Shown: positions 7,255-15,616, numbered from the stretch's first letter. The stretch: DNA of 23,821 bases from UBA3537 sp045561735 (GCA_045561735.1 JBJKXC010000030.1:1-23821); one strand, 5' to 3'. Numbers and translations: made by a program. Notes: generated by a model not told the origin, from the letters alone.

Positions 7255-9090
7255 ATGGCACCACCAAGTATTGAAATACAACTCAAAACACTACCCAGTA
7301 GTCCTGGTGTATATCAGTTTTTTGATGTCAATGACAAGGTTCTTTATATTGGTAAAGCCAAGAACTTAAAAAAACGCGTTCGTTCTTACTTTAAAAGGAA
7401 TCACGACCAGGCCAAGACTCATGTTTTGGTTAAGAAAATAAGATCCATTAAGCACATTATTGTGGCAACTGAGACCGATGCTCTTTTGCTAGAAAATAAC
7501 CTAATCAAAAAATACCAACCACGGTATAATGTACTGCTCAAAGATGACAAGTCTTATCCATGGATTTGTATAAAAAACGAAAGGTTTCCAAGAATATTTT
7601 CCACGCGTCGTTTTATTAAAGACGGATCTGAATATTTTGGTCCTTATTCCAGTATTAAAGTTGTGAATACCATCATTAATTTGATAAAATCGCTCTATCC
7701 AATTCGCATAGAAAACTATAATTTTTCTCAAAATAAGATAAATAATTCTGAAACAGACATTTTTTTAAAAACACACAGCCACCAAGGACATTTCCTTGTT
7801 CTGGGTTTTGCAGAGCGCCCCAAAAAACTTACCCGAGATTTTATTTCCGAAAAGGATTATGCAGAAAATATGCTATTTGTAAAGCAAATATTGAATGGAA
7901 AACTCGGTAATATCAAAAAAACACTTCGTAACGAAATGTTTAAGTTTTCTAATTTGAATCAGTTTGAAGAAGCCCAATCTTGTAAAGAAAAAATTAAAAT
8001 TCTGGAAAACTATCAGGCCAGTTCTACCATTGTGAATCCAAAAATCAGTGATGTCGAGGTGTACAGTATTGTCAGCGACGATTGCTCTGCCTACGTGAAT
8101 TTCTTGCAAGTATCTCACGGCGCCATTATAAGGGCACATACTATGGAATTGAAAAAAAAGCTAGACGAAACAGATGCTGAACTTTTGACCTTAGCTATTA
8201 TGGAAATGCGTCAAAGGTTTCAGCTGCAATCCAAAGAAGTTTATTTACCTTTTAAAGTTAAATTGGGATCCAATTTAAAATGTACGGTCCCAAAGGTTGG
8301 GGATAAAAAGCAGCTTATAGATCTATCTTTGCGCAATGCAAAATACCTACGTTTAGAAAAATTGAAACAAGTTAAAATCATTGATCCAGACCGTCATGTG
8401 AAACGTATTATGGCCCAGATGAAATCAGATCTTCGGCTTAAGCATATCCCCACCCATATTGAATGTTTTGACAATTCAAACATTCAAGGTACGAATCCAG
8501 TTGCTGCCTGTGTGGTTTTTAGAAACGCAAAACCCAGTAAAAAAGAATACCGCCATTTTAACATCAAAACTGTAAATGGTCCAGACGACTTTGCTTCAAT
8601 GACAGAGGTTGTCTACCGACGTTACAAACGTTTATCACATGAAAATAAACCCCTTCCCCAGCTTGTCGTTATTGATGGGGGTAAAGGGCAATTATCTGCA
8701 GCTCTAAAAAGTTTGGTCGCCCTTGGGTTGCATTCAAAAATTGCGATTATTGGCATAGCAAAAAGATTGGAAGAATTATTTTACCCTAATGACCCAATTC
8801 CGTTATATTTAGACAAGAAAAGTGAAACTTTGAAAATCATTCAACAATTGAGAAATGAAGCACACCGTTTTGGTATCGATCACCATCGGAACAGGCGCAG
8901 TAAATCTGCTTTGTGTTCTGAGTTAGAATCTATCCATGGCATAGGCGATAAAACTCGCGTCGAGTTGTTAAAGGCCTTCAAATCACCTCACCGTGTTTCA
9001 TTTGCGAAGTTGGATGAATTAGAACAAATCATTGGACGCTCCAAAGCGCAAAAAGTTTATAATTATTACAATTCTAAAAATGAAGCTTAA
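7255..9090 (+). CDS. uvrC: Excinuclease ABC subunit UvrC
   Basis: The dual-incision nuclease of nucleotide excision repair, acting with UvrA and UvrB. The 611-residue product has an N-terminal GIY-YIG nuclease domain (GVY 18-20, YIGKAKNLKKRVRSYF 31-46, catalytic-type E80 in LLLENNLIKK). A UVR motif for UvrB lies around 228-252. The C-terminal RNase H-like nuclease has FDNSNIQG (405-412), VIDGGKGQL (472-480) and NEAHRFGIDHHRN (534-546). A helix-hairpin-helix (ESIHGIGDKTRVELL) is near the end. The stretch between the GIY-YIG and UVR domains (about 152-188), which in most UvrCs carries four cysteines in the pattern C...C-x7-C-x3-C, contains none here. The gene overlaps the downstream patatin gene by 11 bp. 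ATG 7255 is the only good start. Confidence 0.96.
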   Translation: MAPPSIEIQLKTLPSSPGVYQFFDVNDKVLYIGKAKNLKKRVRSYFKRNHDQAKTHVLVKKIRSIKHIIVATETDALLLENNLIKKYQPRYNVLLKDDKSYPWICIKNERFPRIFSTRRFIKDGSEYFGPYSSIKVVNTIINLIKSLYPIRIENYNFSQNKINNSETDIFLKTHSHQGHFLVLGFAERPKKLTRDFISEKDYAENMLFVKQILNGKLGNIKKTLRNEMFKFSNLNQFEEAQSCKEKIKILENYQASSTIVNPKISDVEVYSIVSDDCSAYVNFLQVSHGAIIRAHTMELKKKLDETDAELLTLAIMEMRQRFQLQSKEVYLPFKVKLGSNLKCTVPKVGDKKQLIDLSLRNAKYLRLEKLKQVKIIDPDRHVKRIMAQMKSDLRLKHIPTHIECFDNSNIQGTNPVAACVVFRNAKPSKKEYRHFNIKTVNGPDDFASMTEVVYRRYKRLSHENKPLPQLVVIDGGKGQLSAALKSLVALGLHSKIAIIGIAKRLEELFYPNDPIPLYLDKKSETLKIIQQLRNEAHRFGIDHHRNRRSKSALCSELESIHGIGDKTRVELLKAFKSPHRVSFAKLDELEQIIGRSKAQKVYNYYNSKNEA

Positions 9091-11308
9091 CCTAAAAATT
9101 TATATTGCAATTTGCTTATTTTCCATAGCAGGTCATACACAAGAACCCTTGTCCGAAAATCCCAAAATTGGATTGGTCTTGAGTGGTGGTGGCGCCAAGG
9201 GATTAGCACATATTGGTGTTTTAAAAGTTATTGACAGCTTGGGGGTTCGAATAGATTATATTGGGGGCACTAGTATGGGGTCTGCAGTTGGCGGATTGTA
9301 TGCTGCAGGATATACCGGAAAACAGTTGGATTCTATTTTCAGAGGAATTGATTTTGATATATTGCTTGGTGATAAGGTACCACGCCCCTCAAAAACATTT
9401 CAAGAGCGTAAGAATTTTGAGAAATATGGCATTTCACTTCCTATTGACGATTTTAAAATTCAATTGCCATCTTCAATTTCAGCAGGCCAAAACCTCTTCA
9501 ATTTATTTACAAAATTAACATTAGATGTCAGTTCTATTTCTGACTTTAGTCAACTCCCAATCCCATTTTATTGCATGGCAACGGATATTGAGACAGGGGA
9601 TTCAGTTGTACTGGAGAGTGGTAATTTGGCCGAAGCCATTTCGATAAGCACTACATTGCCCACCCTTTTTCGTCCTTTGGAGCTCGATGGTACATTGTTG
9701 ATGGATGGTGGCATTGCTAACAATTATCCTATTGAACATTTAAAAACAAAAAACTTAGATTTTATCATTGGTGTGAGTGTTGAAGAAGATCTTTTGACCA
9801 AGGAAGATATCAATTCAATTTCAGATATATTAGCACAAATAAATAATTTTAGATCAGCTGAGGATTTAGAAGGCAAGATTCAACTCACAGACCTTTTTAT
9901 TGAACCTGATGTGGAGAATTTTTCAATAATTTCATTTAACAAAGGCGATAAAATTATTAAAAGTGGGGAACTTTCTGTCACTCCTTTTCTAAGTCAATTA
10001 AAGACTATTGCCAAGACACAGAATTATAGGAAAGTGCGAAAAAAAATCACAGATTTAGATTCTTTAAAATTTAGTAAAGTAAAAATTGTTGGTAATGAAA
10101 AATATACTGACTCTTACGTGTTTGGTAAATTGCGATTTCGGCGTGGTGAAACCATAAGCTTTAAAGATTTTAGCAACGGGGTTAACAACCTTTTGGCGAC
10201 TAATAATTTTGAAAGTTTTCGTTACCATTTTTCACCTCTTTCAAATGGTAGTTATGATTTCACAGGGAATATTAAGGAAAACAACAATACAGCCTTATTA
10301 AAATTTGGAGTTCATTATGATAAGGTTTTAAAGAGTTCGTTACTATTAAACCTTACTAAAAAGCAATTGTTACTAAAAAACGACGTCTTGTCCTTGGATT
10401 TTATATTAGGTGATAATTCACGTTTTAATTTTGATTACTACATCGACAAAGGATTTTATTGGAGCATTGGCCTTAATTTTAGATATACAGATTTTAGATA
10501 TGATATAAATCCTTTATTTTTTGATGCCACCCTTCCAATAGGGTTTGACAATGTAGTTCCCACGACAATTTCTGATTTAACAGCGAGTTTTTTTGTGGAG
10601 ACTCTTATAAAAAAGGATTTGTCTTTTATGTTAGGGGCTAGGTTTAAGCGTCTTAAAATAGAAGCATCAAGCCCTTCTTTAGTCAATGTTTTTCAGGCCC
10701 CTGAGTATCAAATTGAAAACAGCGATTTTTTCAGTTTAAATAGCAGATTAAGGTACGATACTTTAGACAATATTTTCTTTCCATCTAGTGGGTTTCTATT
10801 TGAGACCGACGGGAATTTATTTTTAACGGCTTCTAGCTCAGAAGATTTCACACAATTTTTGAACCTAAAAACAAACATTGCAAAGGCTTTTTTAATAACC
10901 AATGAACTGTCTTTATTGGTCGGGGCAGAGGGTGGCTTTAGGGTTGGTAATGACAATATTTCTGCTCTGAACTTTGGACTAGGAGGGTATGCATTCAATC
11001 ATGTTAACAACTACGGGAGTATGTTTGGATATGATTTCTTTAGTCTTTCGGGTAATAGCTTTATAAAAGCATACTTCAGTACGGATTATGAATTTTATAA
11101 ACGACATCACTTGAATTTTTCAGCTAACTTTTCCAATATTGGGGACGATATTTTTGTAAGCAAAGATTGGTTAGAACTTCCTTCTCATAGTGGCTATGCA
11201 TTGGGATATGGCTTGGAAACTATTTTTGGGCCTTTTGAATTAAAATATAATTGGTCTCCTGAGAACAATTTTAAGGGGGTTTTTATTAATTTTGGGTACT
11301 GGTTTTAA
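9080..11308 (+). CDS. Patatin-like phospholipase fused to POTRA and outer-membrane barrel
   Basis: A 742-residue exported protein. An N-terminal signal peptide (about 1-21, ending AGHTQ) is followed by a patatin domain with the oxyanion loop SGGGAKG (35-41), nucleophile S65 in GTSMG, and D209 in the DGG motif, i.e. a complete Ser-Asp dyad. A POTRA-like domain (about 332-395, with VKIVGNEKYT) and a C-terminal beta-barrel (about 405-742, ending in Phe: FINFGYWF) follow. This order matches PlpD/FplA-type proteins assigned to type Vd secretion (family knowledge), so a lipase held at or released from the cell surface is likely. Start 9080 was preferred to the in-frame ATG at 9032 because MKLNLKIYIAICLFSIAG is a clean signal peptide. 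It probably shares a transcript with uvrC. Confidence 0.92.
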   Translation: MKLNLKIYIAICLFSIAGHTQEPLSENPKIGLVLSGGGAKGLAHIGVLKVIDSLGVRIDYIGGTSMGSAVGGLYAAGYTGKQLDSIFRGIDFDILLGDKVPRPSKTFQERKNFEKYGISLPIDDFKIQLPSSISAGQNLFNLFTKLTLDVSSISDFSQLPIPFYCMATDIETGDSVVLESGNLAEAISISTTLPTLFRPLELDGTLLMDGGIANNYPIEHLKTKNLDFIIGVSVEEDLLTKEDINSISDILAQINNFRSAEDLEGKIQLTDLFIEPDVENFSIISFNKGDKIIKSGELSVTPFLSQLKTIAKTQNYRKVRKKITDLDSLKFSKVKIVGNEKYTDSYVFGKLRFRRGETISFKDFSNGVNNLLATNNFESFRYHFSPLSNGSYDFTGNIKENNNTALLKFGVHYDKVLKSSLLLNLTKKQLLLKNDVLSLDFILGDNSRFNFDYYIDKGFYWSIGLNFRYTDFRYDINPLFFDATLPIGFDNVVPTTISDLTASFFVETLIKKDLSFMLGARFKRLKIEASSPSLVNVFQAPEYQIENSDFFSLNSRLRYDTLDNIFFPSSGFLFETDGNLFLTASSSEDFTQFLNLKTNIAKAFLITNELSLLVGAEGGFRVGNDNISALNFGLGGYAFNHVNNYGSMFGYDFFSLSGNSFIKAYFSTDYEFYKRHHLNFSANFSNIGDDIFVSKDWLELPSHSGYALGYGLETIFGPFELKYNWSPENNFKGVFINFGYWF

Positions 11309-11325
11309 AAAACTATTTTTTTCCC

Positions 11326-11333
11326 TAACTTTG
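11326..11333 (+). promoter_or_regulatory. -7 promoter box (TAACTTTG) upstream of hmgA
   Basis: Exact TAnnTTTG match in the 166-bp gap between the patatin gene and hmgA. It would give an hmgA leader of roughly 135 nt. A second, one-mismatch box (TACCTTTT, 11432-11439) lies nearer the hmgA ATG and could be used instead. No clear -33 element is seen for either. Confidence 0.4.
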
Positions 11334-11336
11334 GAT

Positions 11337-11402
11337 ATGACTCATTTTTGGAAAGATCTTTTATTGTTCCTTCACTTTCTTATCAAGAGAAGTCCTGAGT
11401 AG
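11337..11402 (+). CDS. Possible 21-residue leader peptide upstream of hmgA
   Basis: A short ORF starts with ATG three bases after the -7 box and ends at TAG 11400-11402. It encodes MTHFWKDLLLFLHFLIKRSPE. It is rich in aromatic and leucine residues (three Phe, one Trp, two His in 21), and the next gene begins a phenylalanine/tyrosine degradation pair, so an attenuation-type leader is conceivable. There is no Shine-Dalgarno sequence and no alternative hairpin pair was identified. Chance is the simplest alternative. Confidence 0.2.
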   Translation: MTHFWKDLLLFLHFLIKRSPE

Positions 11403-11474
11403 TTTAAATTACCAACTCCACATAAATTAATTACCTTTTTTAGCGCTTTCACTAAACATTAAAACTTCTTTAAT

Positions 11475-12641
11475 ATGCCTTATTACCACAAGCTTGGAAA
11501 CATTCCACCCAAAAAACACACACAATTTGAAAACCCCAACGGCGGTTTCTATTACGAACAACTTTTTGGAACGGTTGGATTTGATGGAATGGCTACGCTT
11601 TCTTACCACGAACAGCGTCCAACACAAGTAAAATCGATTGGGAAACAGTACAGTATTGCTCCAAAAATAGCGAAAAAAAACAATATTCAATCGTATCGCC
11701 TTCGTGGCTTTGAAGTCGCTCCAAAAGCCGACTTTTTAGAGAGTAGAACCATTGTTTTAACAAATTCTGATTGCAACATTATTTTGGCAGCTCCAAAAAC
11801 ATCCCTCACGGATTATTTTTATAAAAATTCAGATGCTGATGAGCTTATTTTTGTCCATCGAGGCTCCGGAAAACTACGCAGTATGTTTGGTAATTTAGAT
11901 TTTAAATATGGGGATTACTTGCTCATCCCAAGGGGAGTGATTTATCAAATCCAATTTGATTCTGAAGATAACAGGTTATTTATTTTGGAATCTTACAGTC
12001 CTATTTATACCCCCAAGCGTTATCGCAATTGGTTTGGTCAGTTGCTTGAACATGCGCCCTATTGTGAACGTGACATCCGCCGTCCTCAAGAATTAGAAAC
12101 ACACAACCAATCGGGTGATTTCACTGTGAAAATTAAAAAACAAAATCAGCTGATCGATATGGTGTATGCCTCTCATCCTTTTGATGTGGTGGGCTATGAC
12201 GGTTACAACTACCCTTACGCCTTTTCCATTCACGATTTTGAACCTATAACTGGGAGAATTCACCAGCCACCTCCAGTACATCAGACTTTCGAAACCAACG
12301 CCTTGGTTGTTTGCAGTTTTGTCCCACGCATGTACGATTACCACCCTAAAGCCATCCCAGCACCTTACAACCACAGTAATATTGACAGCGATGAGGTTTT
12401 GTATTATGTGGATGGGGATTTTATGAGTCGAAATGATGTTAAGGTCGGTCATATTTCATTACATCCTGCGGGGATTCCACATGGGCCACACCCAGGCGCC
12501 ATGGAACGCAGTATTGGCCTTAAAGACACCAAAGAGTTGGCTGTAATGGTAGATACTTTTAAACCGCTTCAAGTCACAGAAGAAGCCCTCAAAATTTCTG
12601 ACCAGGACTATTATAAGTCGTGGTTGGGAAATAACTCTTAA
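11475..12641 (+). CDS. hmgA: Homogentisate 1,2-dioxygenase
   Basis: Cytoplasmic non-haem iron dioxygenase that opens the ring of homogentisate to maleylacetoacetate in tyrosine degradation. The 388-residue protein has a cupin-type core. Likely iron ligands are H300, an acidic residue of the D306/E307 pair, and H336. The H300-H336 spacing (36) equals that of H335-H371 in the human enzyme, and SLHPAGIPHGPHPG (328-341) matches the conserved SLH...PHGP segment. Further conserved stretches are GYDGYNYPYAFSI (240-252) and PPPVHQTFET (265-274). It is shorter than the human enzyme, as usual for the Bacteroidota form. hpd follows 15 nt downstream, so the two are surely co-transcribed. Confidence 0.93.
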   Translation: MPYYHKLGNIPPKKHTQFENPNGGFYYEQLFGTVGFDGMATLSYHEQRPTQVKSIGKQYSIAPKIAKKNNIQSYRLRGFEVAPKADFLESRTIVLTNSDCNIILAAPKTSLTDYFYKNSDADELIFVHRGSGKLRSMFGNLDFKYGDYLLIPRGVIYQIQFDSEDNRLFILESYSPIYTPKRYRNWFGQLLEHAPYCERDIRRPQELETHNQSGDFTVKIKKQNQLIDMVYASHPFDVVGYDGYNYPYAFSIHDFEPITGRIHQPPPVHQTFETNALVVCSFVPRMYDYHPKAIPAPYNHSNIDSDEVLYYVDGDFMSRNDVKVGHISLHPAGIPHGPHPGAMERSIGLKDTKELAVMVDTFKPLQVTEEALKISDQDYYKSWLGNNS

Positions 12642-12656
12642 GATCAAATTTTAGTT

Positions 12657-13817
12657 ATGAATAAACCGTTAAAGTCTGTAGACTATGGTCTTGAAAAAAT
12701 TTTTGATGGTGCCCAAGATTTTTTACCCCTTCTTGGTACCGACTATGTCGAGCTATATGTTGGCAATGCAAAACAAGCAGCCCACTTTTATAAAACTGCT
12801 TTTGGCTTTCAATCCTTGGCCTACAGGGGTCTAGAAACAGGCTCAAAAGATTCGGTTAGTTATGTTCTAAAGCAAGGAAAAATTAGATTGGTACTCACCA
12901 CACCCTTGCACAGTAAATCTTCAATTAACGATCACTTGAGAAAACACGGCGATGGCGTAAAGGTCATTGCATTGTCTGTAGATGATGCTAGGGCTGCCCA
13001 TGCACAAACTACAAAACGTGGGGCAAAGTCTTATTTTACACCCAATGAAAGCCGAGATGATCACGGTGTCATTATTACCTCTGGAATCTATACTTACGGG
13101 GAAACGGTTCATATTTTTGTAGAACGCAAAAATTATAAAGGTGTTTTTTTCCCAGGCTACGAAGTATGGAAATCAAATTACAATCCACCAAGCTCAGGTT
13201 TAAAGTTTATTGATCATATTGTTGGGAATGTTGGCTGGGGGCAAATGAACACTTGGGTTAAATGGTATGAAGAAGTGATGGGTTTTGTAAATTTCCTATC
13301 CTTTGATGACAAACAAATTCATACCGAATACTCAGCTCTTATGAGCAAAGTTATGAGTAATGGCAATGGCCGTATTAAATTTCCAATCAATGAACCTGCT
13401 AAAGCTGAAAAGCGTTCTCAAATTGAAGAATATTTAGATTTTTATGAAGATTCAGGAGTGCAACATTTAGCAGTTGCGACTGATGATATTGTAGCAACTG
13501 TAAAACAGTTGCAAGACAATGGAGTAGAATTTTTGCCACCTCCTCCTCAAGCCTATTATGATGCCATCCCAAGTCGTTTGGGTGCTCATATGAAGTTTAT
13601 GAAAGAAGATATTTCTGCCCTACAGAAGCTGTCTATTTTAGTGGATGCTGATGAAGAAGGCTATTTATTGCAGATTTTCACAAAGCCTATTGAAGACCGC
13701 CCCACTTTATTTTTTGAAATCATTCAACGCATGGGCGCCAAAGGGTTTGGTGCAGGAAATTTTAAAGCGCTTTTTGAGTCTATTGAGCGAGAACAAGCCA
13801 ATAGGGGTACCCTTTGA
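12657..13817 (+). CDS. hpd: 4-hydroxyphenylpyruvate dioxygenase
   Basis: Iron(II)-dependent dioxygenase that converts 4-hydroxyphenylpyruvate to homogentisate, the substrate of the HmgA encoded just upstream. The 386-residue protein has two vicinal-oxygen-chelate domains. The first, structural one covers about 28-155 (TDYVELYVGNAKQAAHFY). The second, catalytic one covers about 183-360 with iron ligands H187 (FIDHIVGN), H270 (GVQHLAVAT) and E354 (FFEIIQR). The C-terminus GFGAGNFKALFESIEREQ is the conserved closing helix. Length and motifs are normal. The stop overlaps a possible -33 element (TTTG 13813-13816) of the next promoter. Confidence 0.96.
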   Translation: MNKPLKSVDYGLEKIFDGAQDFLPLLGTDYVELYVGNAKQAAHFYKTAFGFQSLAYRGLETGSKDSVSYVLKQGKIRLVLTTPLHSKSSINDHLRKHGDGVKVIALSVDDARAAHAQTTKRGAKSYFTPNESRDDHGVIITSGIYTYGETVHIFVERKNYKGVFFPGYEVWKSNYNPPSSGLKFIDHIVGNVGWGQMNTWVKWYEEVMGFVNFLSFDDKQIHTEYSALMSKVMSNGNGRIKFPINEPAKAEKRSQIEEYLDFYEDSGVQHLAVATDDIVATVKQLQDNGVEFLPPPPQAYYDAIPSRLGAHMKFMKEDISALQKLSILVDADEEGYLLQIFTKPIEDRPTLFFEIIQRMGAKGFGAGNFKALFESIEREQANRGTL

Positions 13818-13847
13818 TAAATAGATTTAAACTTGCTTTTAGTTTTG
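13813..13847 (+). promoter_or_regulatory. Promoter for the DUF3108-kynA-M23-pgi group
   Basis: TAGTTTTG (13840-13847) is an exact TAnnTTTG box, and TTTG at 13813-13816 provides a -33 element with a 23-bp gap, at the long end of the accepted range. It is the only promoter in the window with both elements. The predicted transcription start is near 13851, about 44 nt before the ATG at 13895. Confidence 0.5.
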
Positions 13848-13862
13848 GAATAATAATTGCAA

Positions 13863-13889
13863 ATTTGTAGTACTACAAATGCATATGCA
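13863..13889. promoter_or_regulatory. Tandem palindromes, likely operator
   Basis: ATTTGTAGTACTACAAAT (13863-13880) is a perfect 18-bp palindrome with no spacer. It abuts TGCATATGCA (13880-13889), a perfect 10-bp palindrome. Both lie between the predicted transcription start (near 13851) and the ATG at 13895, where a bound repressor would block transcription. A dimeric regulator site is the best reading. An RNA hairpin is less likely because the stem has no built-in loop. Confidence 0.5.
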
Positions 13890-13894
13890 ATCTT

Positions 13895-14671
13895 ATGAAG
13901 CAAGTTTTAGCATCCTTAATTTTACTTCTGGGCTTGAGTATATCCAACGCCCAGTTTGAGTCTTCATTTCAATCTGGGGAGTGGCTAAAATTCAAGTTAA
14001 ATTACAGTGGCTGGGTCAAAGCAGGGAATGCAACATTGGAAGTCAAAGAGGCCACTTATAAAAACCGTGCTGTTTGTCATGTAGTTGGGAAAGGGTGGAC
14101 CACCGGAGCCATTAAATGGTTTTTTAAAGTTAATGATCTTTATGAAAGTTATTTTGACAAAGCCACGGGGCGACCTTATAAATTTATTAGAAATATTAGC
14201 GAAGGCGGGCACGTCAAAAATAGAGTTATTGAATTTGACTATGAAAAAAATTTAGCGTTTGTTAATGATTTAAGGCATAAAACAAAAAAAACAGTGGCCA
14301 TAACTTCTGATATTCAAGACATGGTTTCTGCCTACTATTATTTGAGAGATCATTACAATACCGAAACCATTAAAGTGGGCGATACGGTTAAATTAAACAT
14401 GTTTTTTGACAATGAAATTTTCGGATTTAAACTTAAGTTTTTAGGGAGAGAAACTATCAGCACAAAATTTGGAAACATCAATTGTCTTAAATTCCGCCCT
14501 TATGTAATGGCTGGTCGTGTTTTTCATGAAGAAGAAAGTGTTACTCTTTGGGTGAGTGCCGATAATAATAAAATTCCAATAAAAATTAAAGCAGACTTGA
14601 GAGTTGGTTCTTTAAGGTCTGACCTAGTGGCTTTTAAAGGTTTAAAATATCCTTTTGAAATTCAACTTTAA
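13895..14671 (+). CDS. DUF3108 domain-containing exported protein
   Basis: A 258-residue protein with a clear signal peptide (MKQVLASLILLLGLSISNAQ, cut near residue 20) and a beta-rich body matching the DUF3108 family: FQSGEWLKFKLNYSGWVKAGNATLEV near the N-terminus and EESVTLWVSADNNKIPIKIKADL near the C-terminus. The function of DUF3108 is not known. A periplasmic lipid- or envelope-related role has been suggested from its fold, and nothing here decides it. It is the first gene after the promoter and palindromes and lies 9 nt before kynA. That pairing may simply reflect operon order rather than a shared pathway, since the later genes (M23 peptidase, pgi) are envelope and sugar genes. Confidence 0.85.
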   Translation: MKQVLASLILLLGLSISNAQFESSFQSGEWLKFKLNYSGWVKAGNATLEVKEATYKNRAVCHVVGKGWTTGAIKWFFKVNDLYESYFDKATGRPYKFIRNISEGGHVKNRVIEFDYEKNLAFVNDLRHKTKKTVAITSDIQDMVSAYYYLRDHYNTETIKVGDTVKLNMFFDNEIFGFKLKFLGRETISTKFGNINCLKFRPYVMAGRVFHEEESVTLWVSADNNKIPIKIKADLRVGSLRSDLVAFKGLKYPFEIQL

Positions 14672-14680
14672 ACTCAACCA

Positions 14681-15616
14681 ATGAAAAATAAAACCACTCG
14701 AGACATTATCAAAGCACTGGATGAAAAATACAGCGCTTCAGGCCAAGATAAAAACATGTATTTGGAAGGTCTCTTACATAGCAAGCCCATGAATTATTGG
14801 GACTACATACATACGGACGCACTTCTTAATTTACAAATTCAGCGTACCAATTTTCCAGATGAGATGGTCTTCATTGGGTACCACCAAATCAATGAATTGA
14901 TTTTTAAAATGATTTTATGGGAACTCCAACAACTTGCTGAAGTTGCTATTTTGAAAGTGAATTTTTTGACAGATAAGTTGATGCGTGTCAGCCGCTATTT
15001 TGACATGCTAACCACTTCTTTTACCATAATGCAAGATGGGATGGATGTCAAACAGTACAACCAATTCAGACACACACTTGCACCAGGAAGTGGCTTCCAA
15101 AGCGCACAGTATCGAAAAATTGAATTTGCATCCACTGAGCTCATAAACCTTATAGACCCGCGTTTCAGAGAAACCATCGACCGAAACACCCCATTCGAAA
15201 ATGCGTTTGAACATTTATACTGGCAGGCTGCAGGTAAAGATTATAAGACAGCTAAAAAATCGCCCTTACTTACAAGTTTTGAAAAACGTTATAAAGAAGA
15301 ATTTATTACTTTTATGAAGGTTTATAATTCCAAAAATCTTTGGTCTCGCTATAAAGAACTTTCAGAGTCAGAACAAAGCTGTAAAGCGCTCGTTAAGGCC
15401 ATGCGTCATTACGATTACACTGTCAATATCACTTGGGTCATGGGGCATTTCAACGCCGCCAAACATTACATATTGTCTTCTTCTGGAGATGGTTCGGCCA
15501 CAGGGGGTAGCAATTGGCAAAAATACATGCATCCAAAATATCAAAAGAGAATATTTTTTCCAGAACTTTGGAGTGCCACAGAAATAGAGACTTGGGGCCA
15601 TGAAGTTGAAAATTAA
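14681..15616 (+). CDS. kynA: Tryptophan 2,3-dioxygenase
   Basis: Haem dioxygenase that opens the indole ring of L-tryptophan to N-formylkynurenine, the first step of the kynurenine route. The 311-residue, largely helical protein has the distal-site histidine H68 in YHQINELIFK, the substrate-carboxylate arginine R130 in QFRHTLAPGSGFQSAQYRKIE (128 onward), and the likely proximal haem ligand H256 in MGHFNAAKHY. It also has the glycine-rich ATGGS (273-277) matching the family's GTGGSS loop. Length is somewhat greater than Xanthomonas TDO. No kynurenine formamidase or kynureninase gene is in the window. It overlaps the next gene by 17 bp, implying translational coupling. Confidence 0.93.
   Translation: MKNKTTRDIIKALDEKYSASGQDKNMYLEGLLHSKPMNYWDYIHTDALLNLQIQRTNFPDEMVFIGYHQINELIFKMILWELQQLAEVAILKVNFLTDKLMRVSRYFDMLTTSFTIMQDGMDVKQYNQFRHTLAPGSGFQSAQYRKIEFASTELINLIDPRFRETIDRNTPFENAFEHLYWQAAGKDYKTAKKSPLLTSFEKRYKEEFITFMKVYNSKNLWSRYKELSESEQSCKALVKAMRHYDYTVNITWVMGHFNAAKHYILSSSGDGSATGGSNWQKYMHPKYQKRIFFPELWSATEIETWGHEVEN

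Noticed and set aside
7752..7918. Alternative frame in uvrC reading a C-x3-C pair as the true coding frame
   Set aside because: The surrounding residues in that frame do not resemble UvrC, while the main frame aligns on both sides (SEKDYAEN region); kept only as a check.
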